A stretch of 64,000 nucleotides of DNA from Pomphorhynchus laevis (lineage: Eukaryota; Acanthocephala; Palaeacanthocephala; Echinorhynchida; Pomphorhynchidae). The stretch covers positions 1 to 64,000 of the forward strand of contig WNNJ02001662.1 in NCBI GenBank assembly GCA_012934845.2, read 5' to 3'. Numbering within the stretch: position 1 is the stretch's first letter; the number at the start of each line of letters is the position of its first letter. Both the position numbers and the translations under genes were made by a program. Shown piece after piece: positions 1-10,754 of this stretch. The notes under the pieces were generated by a model that did not search any database, was not told the DNA's origin, and was given only the letters and a program-made list of their open reading frames with translations.

Positions 1-830
1 CCTAATCTGAGAGAAGAGGTAACAAAAGGAATGGAAATGCGGTCAAATGCACTAGAAAAATCAAGAAAGACAGCCACAGCAAGCTGATGACTGTTATCTT
101 GACAAAACTGATGCACTTTCACCTATTGCTGAATGGACCAAGCGATCTTTGGTGGGATATAATTCGCGACTTAGATGTCGCGAATTTTACACTCAAGCGC
201 TTTTTCGTAAATGAAGATGAGAACTTTGAATCGAAATGGACCGCAGATCTTTAGGACATGCAATCGATTTCTTTTTTGGTAAAAACACACGTCAGCTAAT
301 ATTTATGCCAACAATATCGGAAGGGGATGCTAATAGCATTGTGATGGCGACCTCCTTTCTCTGACTGTCTGTTAAAGGCTGACAGACCCGAGTGGAGATG
401 ACAGATAAGTCCCTGCTCCTGAAGTCACACCAAGGCGGGATTGGTTGGGGAGATTGATTGGCTCCATAATTATGTAGGGATAGTGAATCCTCCAAAATTT
501 TGTCAAGGCCTATGCTACTGATTCAACCCAAGGCTCTATCTTTCCAGTAGACAAATTTCTCCTTCTTGAATATCTTCCAAAATGAAGACTGAAAAGGGTT
601 AAGACGAGCAATGTTCGCTTTATTCTTACTCACCTGAAACCTATATCTAGTGATCAAGTATTCATTCGAGAGGACCTGTATGGCGGAAACAGAGAGATTA
701 GAAAAGTTTAGCATTTTAGCTAGGACCTTGAGTTTTGTTGTAGTGGGATTGTATATTCAACCTTTATAGGTAGTCGAAAGAAACGCGGTAGCTTACGATG
801 AGAGGTTATTTTTGGTGTGTTAAGTGATTT
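1..830 (-). mobile_element. I/Jockey-type LINE fragment, copy A (runs off window)
   Basis: Read on the minus strand this is the start and middle of a reverse transcriptase ORF, broken by many stops and frameshifts. Recognisable pieces are a stretch ending in FWKIFKKEKFVYWK (about 560-600), LLASPSDIVGINIS (about 295-335) and an RT motif LDFSSAFDRIS near position 20-60, the block A type motif of non-LTR RTs. The same order of peptides is found on the opposite strand in copy B and again at 31.1-32.0 kb, so this is a family member and not a host gene. It continues beyond the left edge of the window. Family assignment rests on copy C, which carries a CCHC ORF1 and an APE endonuclease as in I/Jockey/R1-type LINEs. 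Confidence 0.75.
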
Positions 831-879
831 TATAACATTAAAATTATTCGTCTATTGTAACATCGCAGTATCATCATGT

Positions 880-2615
880 TAACGAATCGCAGAGCCAGGA
901 ACGACTATCTTATTCACAAACCATCGTCCCAAACCTTTCATTAATCAACAACTAATTCTCTCCTCGACCTATTACTCCTTCATAACAGTCGCGCCAACAT
1001 CAGACCACCTCTCATGATCTTATTCGCTGGCGGATAAAGGTAGATACGTGACTTAGAAGGAGGTTTCACTTTGATCCCATCAGAGTAGCTTTCTTTCAGG
1101 CAACTATCCAACTCTGCCCCAGAATTGGCAATGAGAGTTTGACCGAATTTAATTCCTACCTCTCATTCCAATCTACCGCGTTACTTTCGACTACCTATAA
1201 AGGTCGTATTTACAATCCCATTCCAACAAAACTCAAGGTTCTGGCTAAAATGCTTCATCATCACAATCTCTGTTTCCGCCAGACAGGCCCACGAATGAAT
1301 ACTAGAGCTCTAGATATAAGTTTCAGCTGAGTAAGGATAGGGCGAGCCTTGCTCACCTTAAACCTTCTCAGTCTTTGTTTTAAAAGATATTCAAGAAAGA
1401 TAAGTTTGTCTAGTGGAATAAAAGGGCTGTGGGTTGGATTGGTAGCGTTAGCCTTAAGAGTTTTGGAAGAGTGACTATCGCTACATAAATATGGAGCCAC
1501 GTAATCTCCCCAACCAATCTCGTCTTGGGGAGGCTTCAGGAGCAGGGACTTATCTGGCACAGATATCCTAAAATCTTGGGTTCCACTTCCGGGCACCTCT
1601 AAATCCGTCGCTCCACTATTTTCTCGGGTCTGTCAGCTTTTAACATCAGATCAAAGAAGAGAAGTGATCGTCACAATGTTTTTAGCCTCACCATCCGATG
1701 TAGCCGGCATTAATATTAGTCGCAGAATTTTCTGGCCTAAACGTAATCCGGTATCATGTTCTAAAGACCTGCGGCCCATTTCGTTTCAGAACTCCCTCAT
1801 CTCCATCTACAAATAAGCGCCTGCTCGTAGAATCCGCGATCATTTAATAATGCGTAATTTAATCCCATCAAGTTTTCATGGGTTTGTCAAAGGGCGCTCG
1901 GTCCATTCAGCAATTGGTAACTGCATTAGTTTTGTCGGGATAACAGTCATCAACTTGCTGTGGCTGCTTTCCTTGATTTTTCTGCTGTATTTGACTGCAT
2001 CTCCATTTCCTTCGTTATTTTTTCTTTTAGGTTCCTCGGGTTGCCTTCCATAAGTGTTAACAGGGTGGATATATTGATGTATACAAAGCGATTCTACCAT
2101 GAAGACGACCCTGATGCACGTTAGTTCTACCCTATTACGGTTGTATCCCGCGGCTTACCACTTTCTCCAATCTTATATCTCGCTGCCTCCATCGAACTTT
2201 ATAAGATATTTAAGTGTGATCAACATCTAGTGGTATATGCTGATGATACCACAACCCTGTTCTCTGGACTAAGGTACAATGATGTAGTATCGGACATCAG
2301 CCGTTTCTTTTTAAGATTAAAGACCAGTTAATCATGTCCGATCCTATTTTGAACTCTTCTAAATCGCAGGTGGTCGTCTTTCATGTCGTACTTACTACCA
2401 AAAAAATGAAGAGATTAGCACTCTCTGCTCTCTCCTCCATATTTGCAAATCAACCATTAATCATTCACAAGAAAGCTAGGTGGGCCCTGAAACGGGCTTA
2501 GCATCTTTCGTTGAATTGGAAAACCAAGTGCGCCTCTGGGGGGTACGGGCTATCTCGGGATTAGTCTTCGTCTCGAGAGGACGTCAACTTGAGCAAACAC
2601 TAAGGTTTCCGAAGC
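880..2615 (+). mobile_element. I/Jockey-type LINE fragment, copy B (EN end and RT)
   Basis: The plus strand carries the end of an APE-type endonuclease region (about 890-1130, alignable with copy C near 31.7 kb), then RT N-terminal sequence and RT motifs: GFVKGRSVHSAIG (1870-1910), LDFSAVFDCIS (1970-2005), and YADDTTTLFSGL (2238-2272), the catalytic YADD block. Frame changes occur every 100-300 bases, so it is a dead copy. It is oriented head to head with copy A, with about 50 bases of AT-rich spacer between them (830-880). Its 3' end abuts a short GC-rich repeat at 2.62 kb that is also found elsewhere. Confidence 0.75.
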
Positions 2616-2619
2616 TCCT

Positions 2620-2745
2620 CATTTCGCGATTACCGAGCATTGTCCACCTCGATTAAATTTTTCGGGGAGTGAAAGATGCCGGATGGTTCAGTCGGAAGGC
2701 GGCGTTTTGGATTGGCTTGAGAGCTCAGATCCCACTGGACCTGAG
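2620..2745 (+). repeat. SINE-like GC-rich repeat, copy 1
   Basis: About 125 bases containing CACCTCGATT, GGATGGTTCAGTCGGAAGGC and GCTCAGATCCCACTGGACC. The same blocks in the same order occur at 50.9 kb on the plus strand and twice at 19.6-20.1 kb on the minus strand. The GGTTCAGTC element resembles a pol III B box (GGTTCRANNC). No protein is encoded. It could instead be a short shared 3' tail of a LINE, because it sits at the end of copy B, but the other copies are not next to that LINE. Confidence 0.55.
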
Positions 2746-2775
2746 GCGATAAGACATAAGATAGTTAAGACTTAA

Positions 2776-3270
2776 GATCGTCATCGCGATCGTTGCGTCA
2801 CTGTCACTAATATCACCCCTTCCAACTCCTTATCTCCACAAGCACGTCTCGACCACGATGTTTCCGCCTTCAGATCTATCCTCTCGTTTATTGTTCCTGC
2901 GGATAAACCATCCCTTTTCAAGAACATTTCTCCTGTCGCATTCATCCGTCTTTACAAATCTTCTCAATCTAATCATTTCCAGCCCCCTCTCCTAAAAATT
3001 GTTTTCAAGCATTGCTCTCATGCGTCTTCTGTCCTCTCTCAACGATTTAAACTAATGTCATCTTCAACCACTCGAATTTTCCCCGATCGCACCCCTTCTG
3101 AAATTGCTCAACTCTTCTGCCCGCATCGAAAAACGCCGTCGCGAGGAAAACGGCTAAACATCTCTCTCACTCCGAAACATAGACGGAAATTTTTAATTTT
3201 CAAGTTGTCCACACCCGTCCCAAAATTCGTTGGCGCTCCATCTCCCCTATGTGTCTTCTCCACTAGACTC
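2776..3270 (+). pseudogene. L2/CR1-like LINE ORF1 (5'-truncated RRM-like protein)
   Basis: An open frame runs from 2776 with no ATG until 3055. It holds a single-stranded nucleic acid binding ORF1-like layout: a strand-helix stretch FRSILSFIVPADKPS, a basic PPLLKIVFKHCSHASSVLSQ segment, then RIFPDRTPSEIAQ, matching the DRTP/R-x-x-R end typical of CR1/L2 ORF1 RRM domains. A frameshift then leads into the endonuclease frame. The start of the element is missing. It belongs with the broken ORF2 immediately downstream. Confidence 0.6.
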
Positions 3271-3279
3271 TTTCGCCAC

Positions 3280-6123
3280 CAGCACACGGTTTCCGACTCG
3301 GTCTCCTCAACACTAGATCTATTCTCAATAAATCCGATCTTATCCTCAACCTATTCACCAAGCAATCCATCGATCTCTTCTACCTCACCGAATCCTGGCA
3401 CTCGGATTCCGACGACCTTTCCATTCGCCGCCTGCTCTCTTCCGGTTACTCCTTAGTCGAATCCGCCCGCCCCCTTAGCTTATGCACTCTAAATTCTCTA
3501 ATCATAGCGCCATCGTCGCATTCGCGCGTCACCCCGCGTCTCTTCGCGAAATCAATCCCCATTTCAGTCCTTGCTCTTTTGAATTGTTCACTTGTCGTTC
3601 TTATAACCCGATCACTCTGGATTTCGATATTGTATACCGTCCTGGTTCATCAGCTCCTACATCCTTATTTTTTACAGAACTCGTTGACCTCCTTTCTCAT
3701 TGTTCTTTGTCCTCAATCCCTTCACTCTTTCTTTGCGACTTCAACATCCGCCTTGACCGCCACTCTTCCACGGATTCTATCCGGTTCATCAACATTCTAT
3801 ACAACTACAATTACAAACTAATCTCCACTGCCCTTACACATATCCTTGGTGAGGCACTCGACATCATCGCTGTCCCGATCATTTTGCTGCATACACCTCA
3901 CTGCCATCTTCGATCCTGGTCTATCCGATCACTTTATCGTCACCCTTGATCTCACTCACAACCACACCCCTCCTCACACACCTACAATCCTACGTCGCCC
4001 TTGGAGAAATCTTGACCTCTCCCTTCTCCGCTCTGCCTTACTCAAATCGTCTCTATCCTATCCCACAATAACATATTCATCTCCTCACGATCTCGCCTTT
4101 CTTTTCGACTATGAACTCACATCCACTCTCGATCTTCTCTTGCCCTTCAAGTCTCACCCACACCGTCGCTTGCACCGTACTCCATGGTTTTACATCCAAT
4201 GCTTATTCTCGAAGCGTCGACTCCGCCATGCTCTTCGAGTCTATCACCGCTCTCTCAGACGTGATTTCCGCTCGATCACTCCGTCTTTCCGTGATTCCTA
4301 TCTTGCTCTTCGCTGTTCTCATCTCAACCTACTACGTACCAAATGCAAGTACTTCTGTCAGCATAAAATCATCACTTTATTCAACTCTAAGACTCTCTGG
4401 CATACTTTTAACTCAATCCTTGCTCGTTCCTCTTCGCCGTGCATCATCAATGCCCATGATTATTCGTCATTTCTCCAGACTAAAGTATCAACGTTGCTCT
4501 CTCAAACCCGGTATCTATCCTATCCCACTCTGCCCCGCAAAGCTTTATCCTTCCGGATCTCTTTCATCTTCTCCCTGTATTACCTACCAAAGTATCATCT
4601 GTCATCATGTCCTTGCCCAGCAAAACCTCACCTGCCGATCCCCTGCCTACTCACATATGAAAATCCATATGCTCATCGATATTCCCATTTCTCACAACCT
4701 TGTTTAACTCGTCCATCCACAGTCGTATCTTCCCTTCACACTGGAAATCCGCAATCGTTCGTCCCCTCCTTAAGAAACAATCGCTCGACCCATCCCTTCC
4801 TTCTAGCTATCGTCCCATTTCACTACTCCCTATTTTTTCTAAGCTCTTAAAATGCCTCATCTTAATACAGATCAACTCTTATATCTCCTCATCCAATCGG
4901 TACCCTCCTTTCCAATCCGCTTTCCGCTCTAATCACTCCACAGAAATCGCCTGCATTAAAGTTCACAACGACTTACCCATCTCTCGAGACAAGGCTTTAT
5001 ATAGTGTTCTCATCTCCCTCGACCTTTCCTTCGCATTCGACATTGTCGACCACTCCGTCCTCCTTTCCCGCCTTCGTTATGATTACGGCTTTTCTTCCTC
5101 CTCCGTAGCATGGTTTGCCTCATATCTATCCGACCGTTCCTTTCGCGTCTGTTCTAATTCATCATCATCCCCTCCCATCCATATTTTTCGCGGGGTCACA
5201 CAAGGTTCTGTCCTAGGTCCCCTGTTTTTCTCTCTTCTGCTTGGCGATCTCTCTCCGTTTATCAAACCTTACTCCTTTAACGTCATGCAATACGCCGATG
5301 ACATCCTCATCTATGCTCATGCACCCGCACATCGCATACACGATATCAACATTTCTGCCTCCAACTGTCTTTCTTCTATCTACAAACGTCTCTCCAATCT
5401 CCATCTCGTTCTAAACCCCGACAAGTCCAAAATAATGTGGATCCTCCCCGTAAACCAAACATATCTCCTCCCACTGTATCTTTTGCCTCATCGATCATCC
5501 CCATAGTCCACAATCTCACTTTCTTAGGCTTCTATTTTGATAATCACCTTTCCCTTAAACCCTTCGTCCGTGACAAGGTCCGCTCATCTAACTTAATTCT
5601 CCGTGATATCCGCCGTATCCGCCCCCTTATCGACTTTCGTTCTTGTATGTCTCTTCTTTCATCGCTTCTTTTCTTTAAAATCGATTACTGCCTTAGCCTT
5701 TTCGCCAATTCTCCAAAATCCATCATCCTACCCCTACAACGAATAATCAACACCGCCGTTCGAGTGCTCTTTCGTCTCCGTCGCTTCGACCATACATCCA
5801 CATATTTTGCCCAACTCTCCTGGCCCACCATCCACATCCGCATCAAACTCCGCCTTCTTCTCGTTACTTTTCGTCTCATCGCTGTCGGCTCCCCATCGTT
5901 CATCAACCTTCCTTTCTTAGACGATACTCGCCCCACCTCGCTATCGCTTCGTTCCTGTCATACCCTCTTACTCCACGTTCCCAATTACTCCAACAACTAC
6001 GGTCTCCGATCCTTCCTCGTCGCCGCCTCACTCGCCTGGAATCAACTCCCTCTCGACGTCCGCCGCGCTCCCTCCTTTATCACATTCAAACACCTCCTCC
6101 GTTCACACCTTCTCGACACCTGA
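3280..6123 (+). pseudogene. L2/CR1-like LINE ORF2 (APE endonuclease plus reverse transcriptase), broken
   Basis: The frame opens with a typical APE endonuclease start, LLNTRSILNKSDLILNLF then YLTESWH (about 3310-3400), followed by degenerate EN and linker sequence in several frames. The RT is best preserved from 4700: SSYRPISLLPIFSKLLK, FQSAFRSNHSTE, LDLSFAFDIVDH, GVTQGSVLGPLFFS and YADDILIYA (5290-5316). A one-base loss in a run of C near 5440 shifts the frame into the C-terminal part, which ends with SLAWNQLPLDVRRAP and FRSHLLDT. That C-terminus (WNxLP...) is the usual end of CR1/L2-type ORF2. At least five frame breaks are present. Three relatives in this window (49.2, 56.9, 58.3 kb) share the RT part. 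Confidence 0.85.
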
Positions 6124-6299
6124 TTCACAGTCTTGTTTTGTTGTGGTCATGTAAGCGTGCGCTGGCACGCATTTGCCACGTTAAAATAAATCTTTTTTTT
6201 TATTTTTAAAACTTTTTAGTGGTTGTATTTTTATTTAACAAAATCTTCATTATTATTTTTATTCCCAAATTTCAGTATGACTGACATAGTTGATTGTCT

Positions 6300-7270
6300 C
6301 TTCAAGACTAAATGCTTTAAAGAATTCAAATGACAGTGGTAATTGTCTTTCAATGACTGATAGTGTTGACGACGAAGTTTTCTTTGATTACCCAAAATAC
6401 TTTTTAATGAAGGTGCATTTCATTTGGTCGATGTATCGCAATTTAGCAATGGTCAAAAACCTCCCAAAGGCGGTTATACCATAACTTATCTTAGAAGCTA
6501 ACATTATTTGAGAAAACTTGATAGCTGTGTCAAAACTGACGCGATTCAAGAGAGTGAGGAATGCGGAAGCGCGAACTATATCTCAAGCAATATTATCCAT
6601 ATGATTTGCAAATGTCTAGCGTGAAATCAAGGTAAAAACAAGATAAGCAAATCGCGTTACAAACTCTAAAGGTGCTGACTTGTATATAAAATAATTACGA
6701 TGAGACATGTGACCGCCTGCCCAGAATTTCATCATCTTAGTTTTCTTTACATTTACAAGTAGGTTATTATTCTCTCAAAAGGTTTCAAGATGATTTAAAT
6801 TTAACTGGATATCATTGGAATAGGACGAAATGATAGCTAAATCATCCGCATACAGGATACATGATGAGCCTGATTCTGTTATGCACGCCGGCAAATCGAT
6901 CAAAAACAAGCTAAATAGAAGAGGCTTATGGGATCTCCCTGAGATATTCCATTTGTTTGGTTAAAACAACTAGAGAATTGAATACCATCAAAGACTTGAA
7001 CATAACGAAATTCTAAAATTTCCTTATGGACATGAATAGTTGGCCCTTATAGTTTCAGCTTATGCACGAATAGTTTCAGCACATATATTAACTTTTTTCT
7101 AAGTAATTTCCTATCTATGTAGTCAAACGCTTTAGTAAAATTAACAAATACGGTGTAGAGGAAGATGATGCTTTTTAGCGTTCAGAACAGATGTTCATAG
7201 TTTCTCAAAGGCTGTTACATTTGACCTGGATGTGCGAAATTCATGTTGTTCAACCGGAATTACACTATAG
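6300..7270 (-). mobile_element. Decayed LINE reverse transcriptase relic
   Basis: On the minus strand RT motifs can be read in shifting frames: a QHEFRTSRS-like fingers motif (about 7230-7260), VFVNFTKAFDYIDRK (about 7100-7150), QTNGISQGDP (6925-6965) and SSCILYADDLAII (6830-6870), followed by NNLLVNVKKTKMMKFW (6725-6780) and a C-terminal IRxFxxL-like stretch near 6420-6550. This is block order A, B, C, D of a non-LTR RT. The ISQGDP and YADDLAI wording is closer to RTE/CR1-type elements than to the L2-like copies nearby, but the clade is uncertain. An apparent plus-strand ORF at 6290-6484 is its antisense. Confidence 0.75.
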
Positions 7271-7385
7271 CATATTTAAAAAGACGACGATTAAATGTGA
7301 CGACAAAGAGTTTCTCGAAGACGGTTACAGTTGACCTGGATGTGCGAAATCCATGTTGTTCAACTAGAATTACACTGCTGGCGAA
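7195..7385. repeat. Short tandem duplication (about 115-base period) inside LINE relic
   Basis: A segment containing TGACCTGGATGTGCGAAAT then CATGTTGTTCAAC and GAATTACACT occurs twice, at about 7217-7275 and 7332-7375, with a handful of differences. It lies in the fingers region of the antisense LINE relic and lengthens it. Confidence 0.6.
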
Positions 7386-7389
7386 TATT

Positions 7390-8820
7390 TAGAGAATATG
7401 TATTTATGCAATTTAAAGGATAATACACTGCTAGCATATTTACCAAGAAGGATATGGTGAGCATGATATACCGTATGCAGGTGTACCTTCTATGCGTCGA
7501 TGAAACAACTATACTTTCTGTGCATTTGGATACTTTGGAAAATCCAGTAGATGAAATGACATTTCGACAGGCCTGTATATTCGAAATAGCCTCACGAGGA
7601 ATGTGATGATATATACCGACACATTTGATAAATTAAAAAAACTAAGCCAATCGCACTGATTTGTACACAAACATAGCATCTGGAGGGGATTAAGCCGAAT
7701 ACCGTAGACTGAAAAATAATCAATTAGACACTCGAGTTTCTAGGGATAGGTTGCTCATAACGAGCAATTAAATCTTCACATATGGCTGTGTTTCGATGAT
7801 TCACAAATTTCGATGATTCGAATTGTGTGAGTTTGTCAATAATATCCCAGTCGAATTGAAGTAACACTCAATAATCACAATCATGGGAGTATGCACACTA
7901 ACACCGAGATCAAATGAAGTCGAGAGAATTGAGAATATGCTTTACTCAGCTCTATAAGAATCCCACTTACATGACCCCTATGTTGAAGCAATGTATTAAA
8001 GCTGATCCAATTACATCCATAAACATATCGTACTTCATCTGATATACGATCGACTTTTGTAAATATAATATTTTTATTCATCATTTTGTTTGAATAAAAA
8101 ATTATTTTTCTGAATTTATTTGCATTTTGACGGAATTTGTGTTCCCCTTTTAGGCAATTTACTTCTGTTATATATGTACGTTATGTAGATAATTATCTAA
8201 ATATGATTATTAGTTATTATTTATTAATAATTAATAATGCACAAATATATCTTTATAATTAAATATATAATGTTTAATAATCAAGAATTTTACAAAAAAC
8301 TGTTTATTTACAAAGGCATCCTTTGGCGCATCGTCTTCCTCGAATACTCGGTGAGGGCGCTCGCATTAGATGAAGGGTACATCCTTCTTGATTAAGACTA
8401 GAAGATCAGTGTATGGCAACTCTTAGTTGGAGTATGTAGCTGGGCAATTTGATTATCCAAAAATTATCAGAGGCAATTCCACAAGTCGCACAAAAAATAC
8501 ATGTGCGAACTTAGTTTAACCCATTCATCATTTCTTTATATTTGTCGTTTTCTGATTATTATTAAATATTATAAAAAACATAGTAATTCGCCTAAAAGCA
8601 TAAAATAATTGAATTTACCTTGATTTTTAATTCATTAAATCATTACATAACGGTAACGATTACCTGAACCTCAACATTATATTCCATCATACATTCCAGC
8701 AACAAGGAGTTTTAGTAAGCCAACTCATAACATTATAACCATGTTTTTGAGTGCAATTAGTAGTAACAAAAACAGATTTTCTTGAAAATACGGATATTGT
8801 GTATAAGGTCATTTTGTAAG
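7390..8820. other. No gene recognised
   Basis: AT-rich sequence with scattered short frames. The first part (7390-7880) may continue the antisense LINE relic but no motif is clear. A GC-richer island at 8310-8400 (around CATCGTCTTCCTCG) encodes nothing recognisable. Confidence 0.4.
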
Positions 8821-8989
8821 GAGTTTGTCATTATTATATCGAACAAATAAACTCTTGGACCCCGATTTTTCAAACACAACAGTAGCGATTGTTTTATGCA
8901 TTGGATTATGGATAATAACAATATCAACAGCGTGGTGTATTGTCAAAATAAGTAACTGCAAAGAATATTTTGTCGTTAATAATATAAAG
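8821..8989 (+). CDS. Possible exon encoding one membrane segment
   Basis: An open frame is bounded by an acceptor-like TTTTGTAAG on the left and a donor-like AAAG/GTATGC on the right (GT at 8990). The translation SLLYRTNKLLDPDF is followed by a hydrophobic helix, NTTVAIVLCIGLWIITISTAWCIV, then a polar tail. There is no ATG, so it would be an internal exon. I do not recognise the protein. The splice signals are weak and the region is AT-rich, so this may be a chance frame. Confidence 0.25.
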
Positions 8990-8994
8990 GTATG

Positions 8995-9525
8995 CAAATT
9001 AAACTTAGAATCAAAAGCTAATTGTCACGGCACGATTAAAAATTCAAATTTTTAAGATGAATTATTAATGTCGCAAACATTAATTTTTCTTGTATTGATA
9101 GAATTACTAATCGGCAATCAATACTTCAATTTAATTATTTAATTAAATAATTGTTGTAAAACATTTTTTGATGGAAAATTTGATTTAATAAAGAGTTCAA
9201 GTCATTCTCTATATTATAAGTATTATTAATTTTTATTTTAAAATTAATAATATTTTAATTAATATATTAATTCATGATAATTTTTATTAATTATTGAGCT
9301 CAGCGTTAAATCATTATTTTCGATATTTAAACTTTTAATTTAAATCACAAATATTTTAGAATATACGAAAATCAATTTTAGATAATCGTAATGTGATCGG
9401 TTTATATACAAAACGGTTGAGGATGCAAAATTCAGTTTGTTATAAACGCAAGTAAGTAAAAAGTCTATTTAAAATATAAATTCAGTTTATATTACGGTTT
9501 ATGGTATTCAAATAACATCCTTAAT
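8995..9525. other. AT-rich, no gene seen
   Basis: Mostly A/T with many short TTAATTA runs. No protein, RNA gene or clear repeat boundary was found. Confidence 0.5.
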
Positions 9526-9527
9526 AT

Positions 9528-9735
9528 ATAAACCGAAACGACCAGTGTGTACCTCATTCTACTGATGAGTGTTGCCGAGTACTCATCATTTCGATGATGA
9601 AGTGGTCGTCTAGAAGTGACATGGTGACTGAAAGTCGTGAATCGAAGTCCAGTCTATAAAGCAACACCATTTAGTATAAATGCCGTATTTCGTAAGAAAT
9701 CCTGGACCGTTGTCTACTCAGCACATTCGTGCATT
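9528..9735 (+). mobile_element. Terminal repeat of Penelope/retrozyme type, plus-strand copy
   Basis: This is the reverse complement of the repeat unit at 11.3-12.0 kb, beginning CCGAAACGACCAGTG and running through CTACTGATGAGTGTTGCC (9560-9576), GTGGTCGTCTAGAAG (9602-9616) and CGTAAGAAATCCTGGACCG. It contains the three conserved segments of a hammerhead core (GAAAC, CTGATGAG, GTC) but in permuted order. The middle part, with AGTCGTGAATCGAAGTCC, has a weak tRNA-like look. Confidence 0.6.
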
Positions 9736-9939
9736 ACTATTATATATATAATCTAGCATGGGACTTTCGGGTGTGATCCCCGTAGGACCGGTCATTTAGA
9801 TATTGTAAAAGTATCTTATTAACACCAATCAACAAAAAGTTTTAATATTCGAACGTTTCGGTTCTTAAACATTCATCAGCATTGTATGTTTATTAGAAAC
9901 CAAAATTTTTTATGATATCCAATTCCATACACCCAATTC

Positions 9940-10045
9940 CATAGGGTGTATAGAATTGGATATCATAAAGGATGGATTCTGTAGCTGGTTTTCAATGCGA
10001 AAGTCACCTTGTGTGACCTAGCAACTATTCAATACATAAATAAGC
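9940..10045. repeat. Direct repeat flanking a SINE, left copy
   Basis: GGGTGTATAGAATTGGATATCAT followed by TAGCTGGTTTTCAATGCGAAAGTCACC is repeated nearly exactly at 10388-10485. The left copy also has an inverted partner just upstream (TATGATATCCAATTCCATACACCC at 9911-9935), giving a hairpin. The two direct copies enclose the SINE-like sequence at 10.2-10.4 kb. Confidence 0.7.
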
Positions 10046-10199
10046 ATTCATCAAAGGATCACCAGTCCCGATTTCAATCGATCTTCATGATCCCATACGA
10101 AACAATCTATAATAAGCATGCCAGAGAGCATCTCGGACAATACAGTTTCTGGATATCATGAAGAAAGATTTCATATACTGTGTGAAATCTGGTAATCCT

Positions 10200-10385
10200 G
10201 AATTCGTAGCCTAGCAGTTAAGAGCGCAAGCCAGAGTACGGAGAGCGACAACTCGAATTCCGGATGTGTCAAGTTTCAAAAGGTGAAGAGTTGGTAGTCA
10301 GCATTCTGACGAGCCCGGGGCTACCAACATGTGGCAAAAAGCGGGCGAAACGAAAACGGCTGTGGCAATGGTGCCGTTAGTAGTC
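10200..10385 (+). mobile_element. tRNA-derived SINE-like element
   Basis: The left end reads GTAGCCTAGCAGTTAAGAGC, a good match to a pol III A box (TRGCNNAGYNGG), and about 35 bases later ACTCGAATTCCGG resembles a B box (GGTTCRANTCC). Spacing is as in a tRNA. The body continues with GC-rich sequence (AGCCCGGGGCTACCAAC, GGCTGTGGCAATGGTGCC) that encodes no protein. The GC content stands out from the surroundings. Pieces of the direct repeat on either side suggest it inserted into, or moved with, another repeat. No second copy is seen in the window. Confidence 0.6.
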
Positions 10386-10496
10386 AGGGTGTATGGAATT
10401 GGATATCATGAAGGAAGGATTATGTAGCTGGTTTTCAATGCGAAAGTCACCTTGTGTGACCTAGCAACTATTCAATATATATAATGGATACCTGCC

Positions 10497-10695
10497 GTAT
10501 CAATTAAGGATCCAACGAGTGCATCGACAATTCAGCAACAACCTCTGACTAGTGTTTAAGAATGGTCCGCACAGCATTGTCACTTCATTGTCTGAGGCTT
10601 ACGCTCTTAACCAGGTCGAATTGATGTGCGGACTATTCTTAAAGCATAGGCAGAGGTTGTTGCTGTATTGTCGCTGCACTCGTGTGATCCTTTAT
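10497..10695. repeat. Long imperfect palindrome made of terminal-repeat fragments
   Basis: About 80 bases from 10497 (AAGGATCCAACGAGTGCA, CAACAACCTCTG, TAAGAATGGTCCGCACA) reappear as their reverse complement at 10617-10695. The loop holds TGTCTGAGGCTTACGCTCTTAACC. The arm sequence is part of the 363-base unit at 11.3-12.0 kb, so this is two inverted partial copies. Confidence 0.7.
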
Positions 10696-10754
10696 TAGTG
10701 CACTACTATTATATATAGTAGTAGTTGCGTCTTGTTTTCTTCAAAGCCTTTATA

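Larger units (their letters stand above)
2760..6200 (+). mobile_element. L2/CR1-like LINE, nearly full length, inactive
   Basis: The element comprises a truncated ORF1, a broken ORF2 and a 3' UTR of about 70 bases ending in an A/T-rich tail (6180-6200). The 3' UTR has a hairpin: GCGTGC and GCACGC around a 4-base loop (6155-6170) inside a looser GTGG/CCAC pair (6143/6176). Its base composition (close to half GC) stands out against the AT-rich flanks. Confidence 0.85.

Noticed and set aside
6290-6484. Plus-strand frame with a preceding TTTCAG acceptor-like site
   Set aside because: A stop separates the acceptor from the frame, and the opposite strand reads as LINE RT C-terminal sequence.
9600-9660. 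tRNA gene
   Set aside because: AATCGAAGTCC resembles a B box, but no cloverleaf or acceptor stem could be drawn; the sequence is part of the retrozyme-like repeat.
10202-10265. Functional tRNA gene
   Set aside because: A- and B-box words are present but the arms do not pair as a cloverleaf, and the GC-rich body continues as in a SINE.
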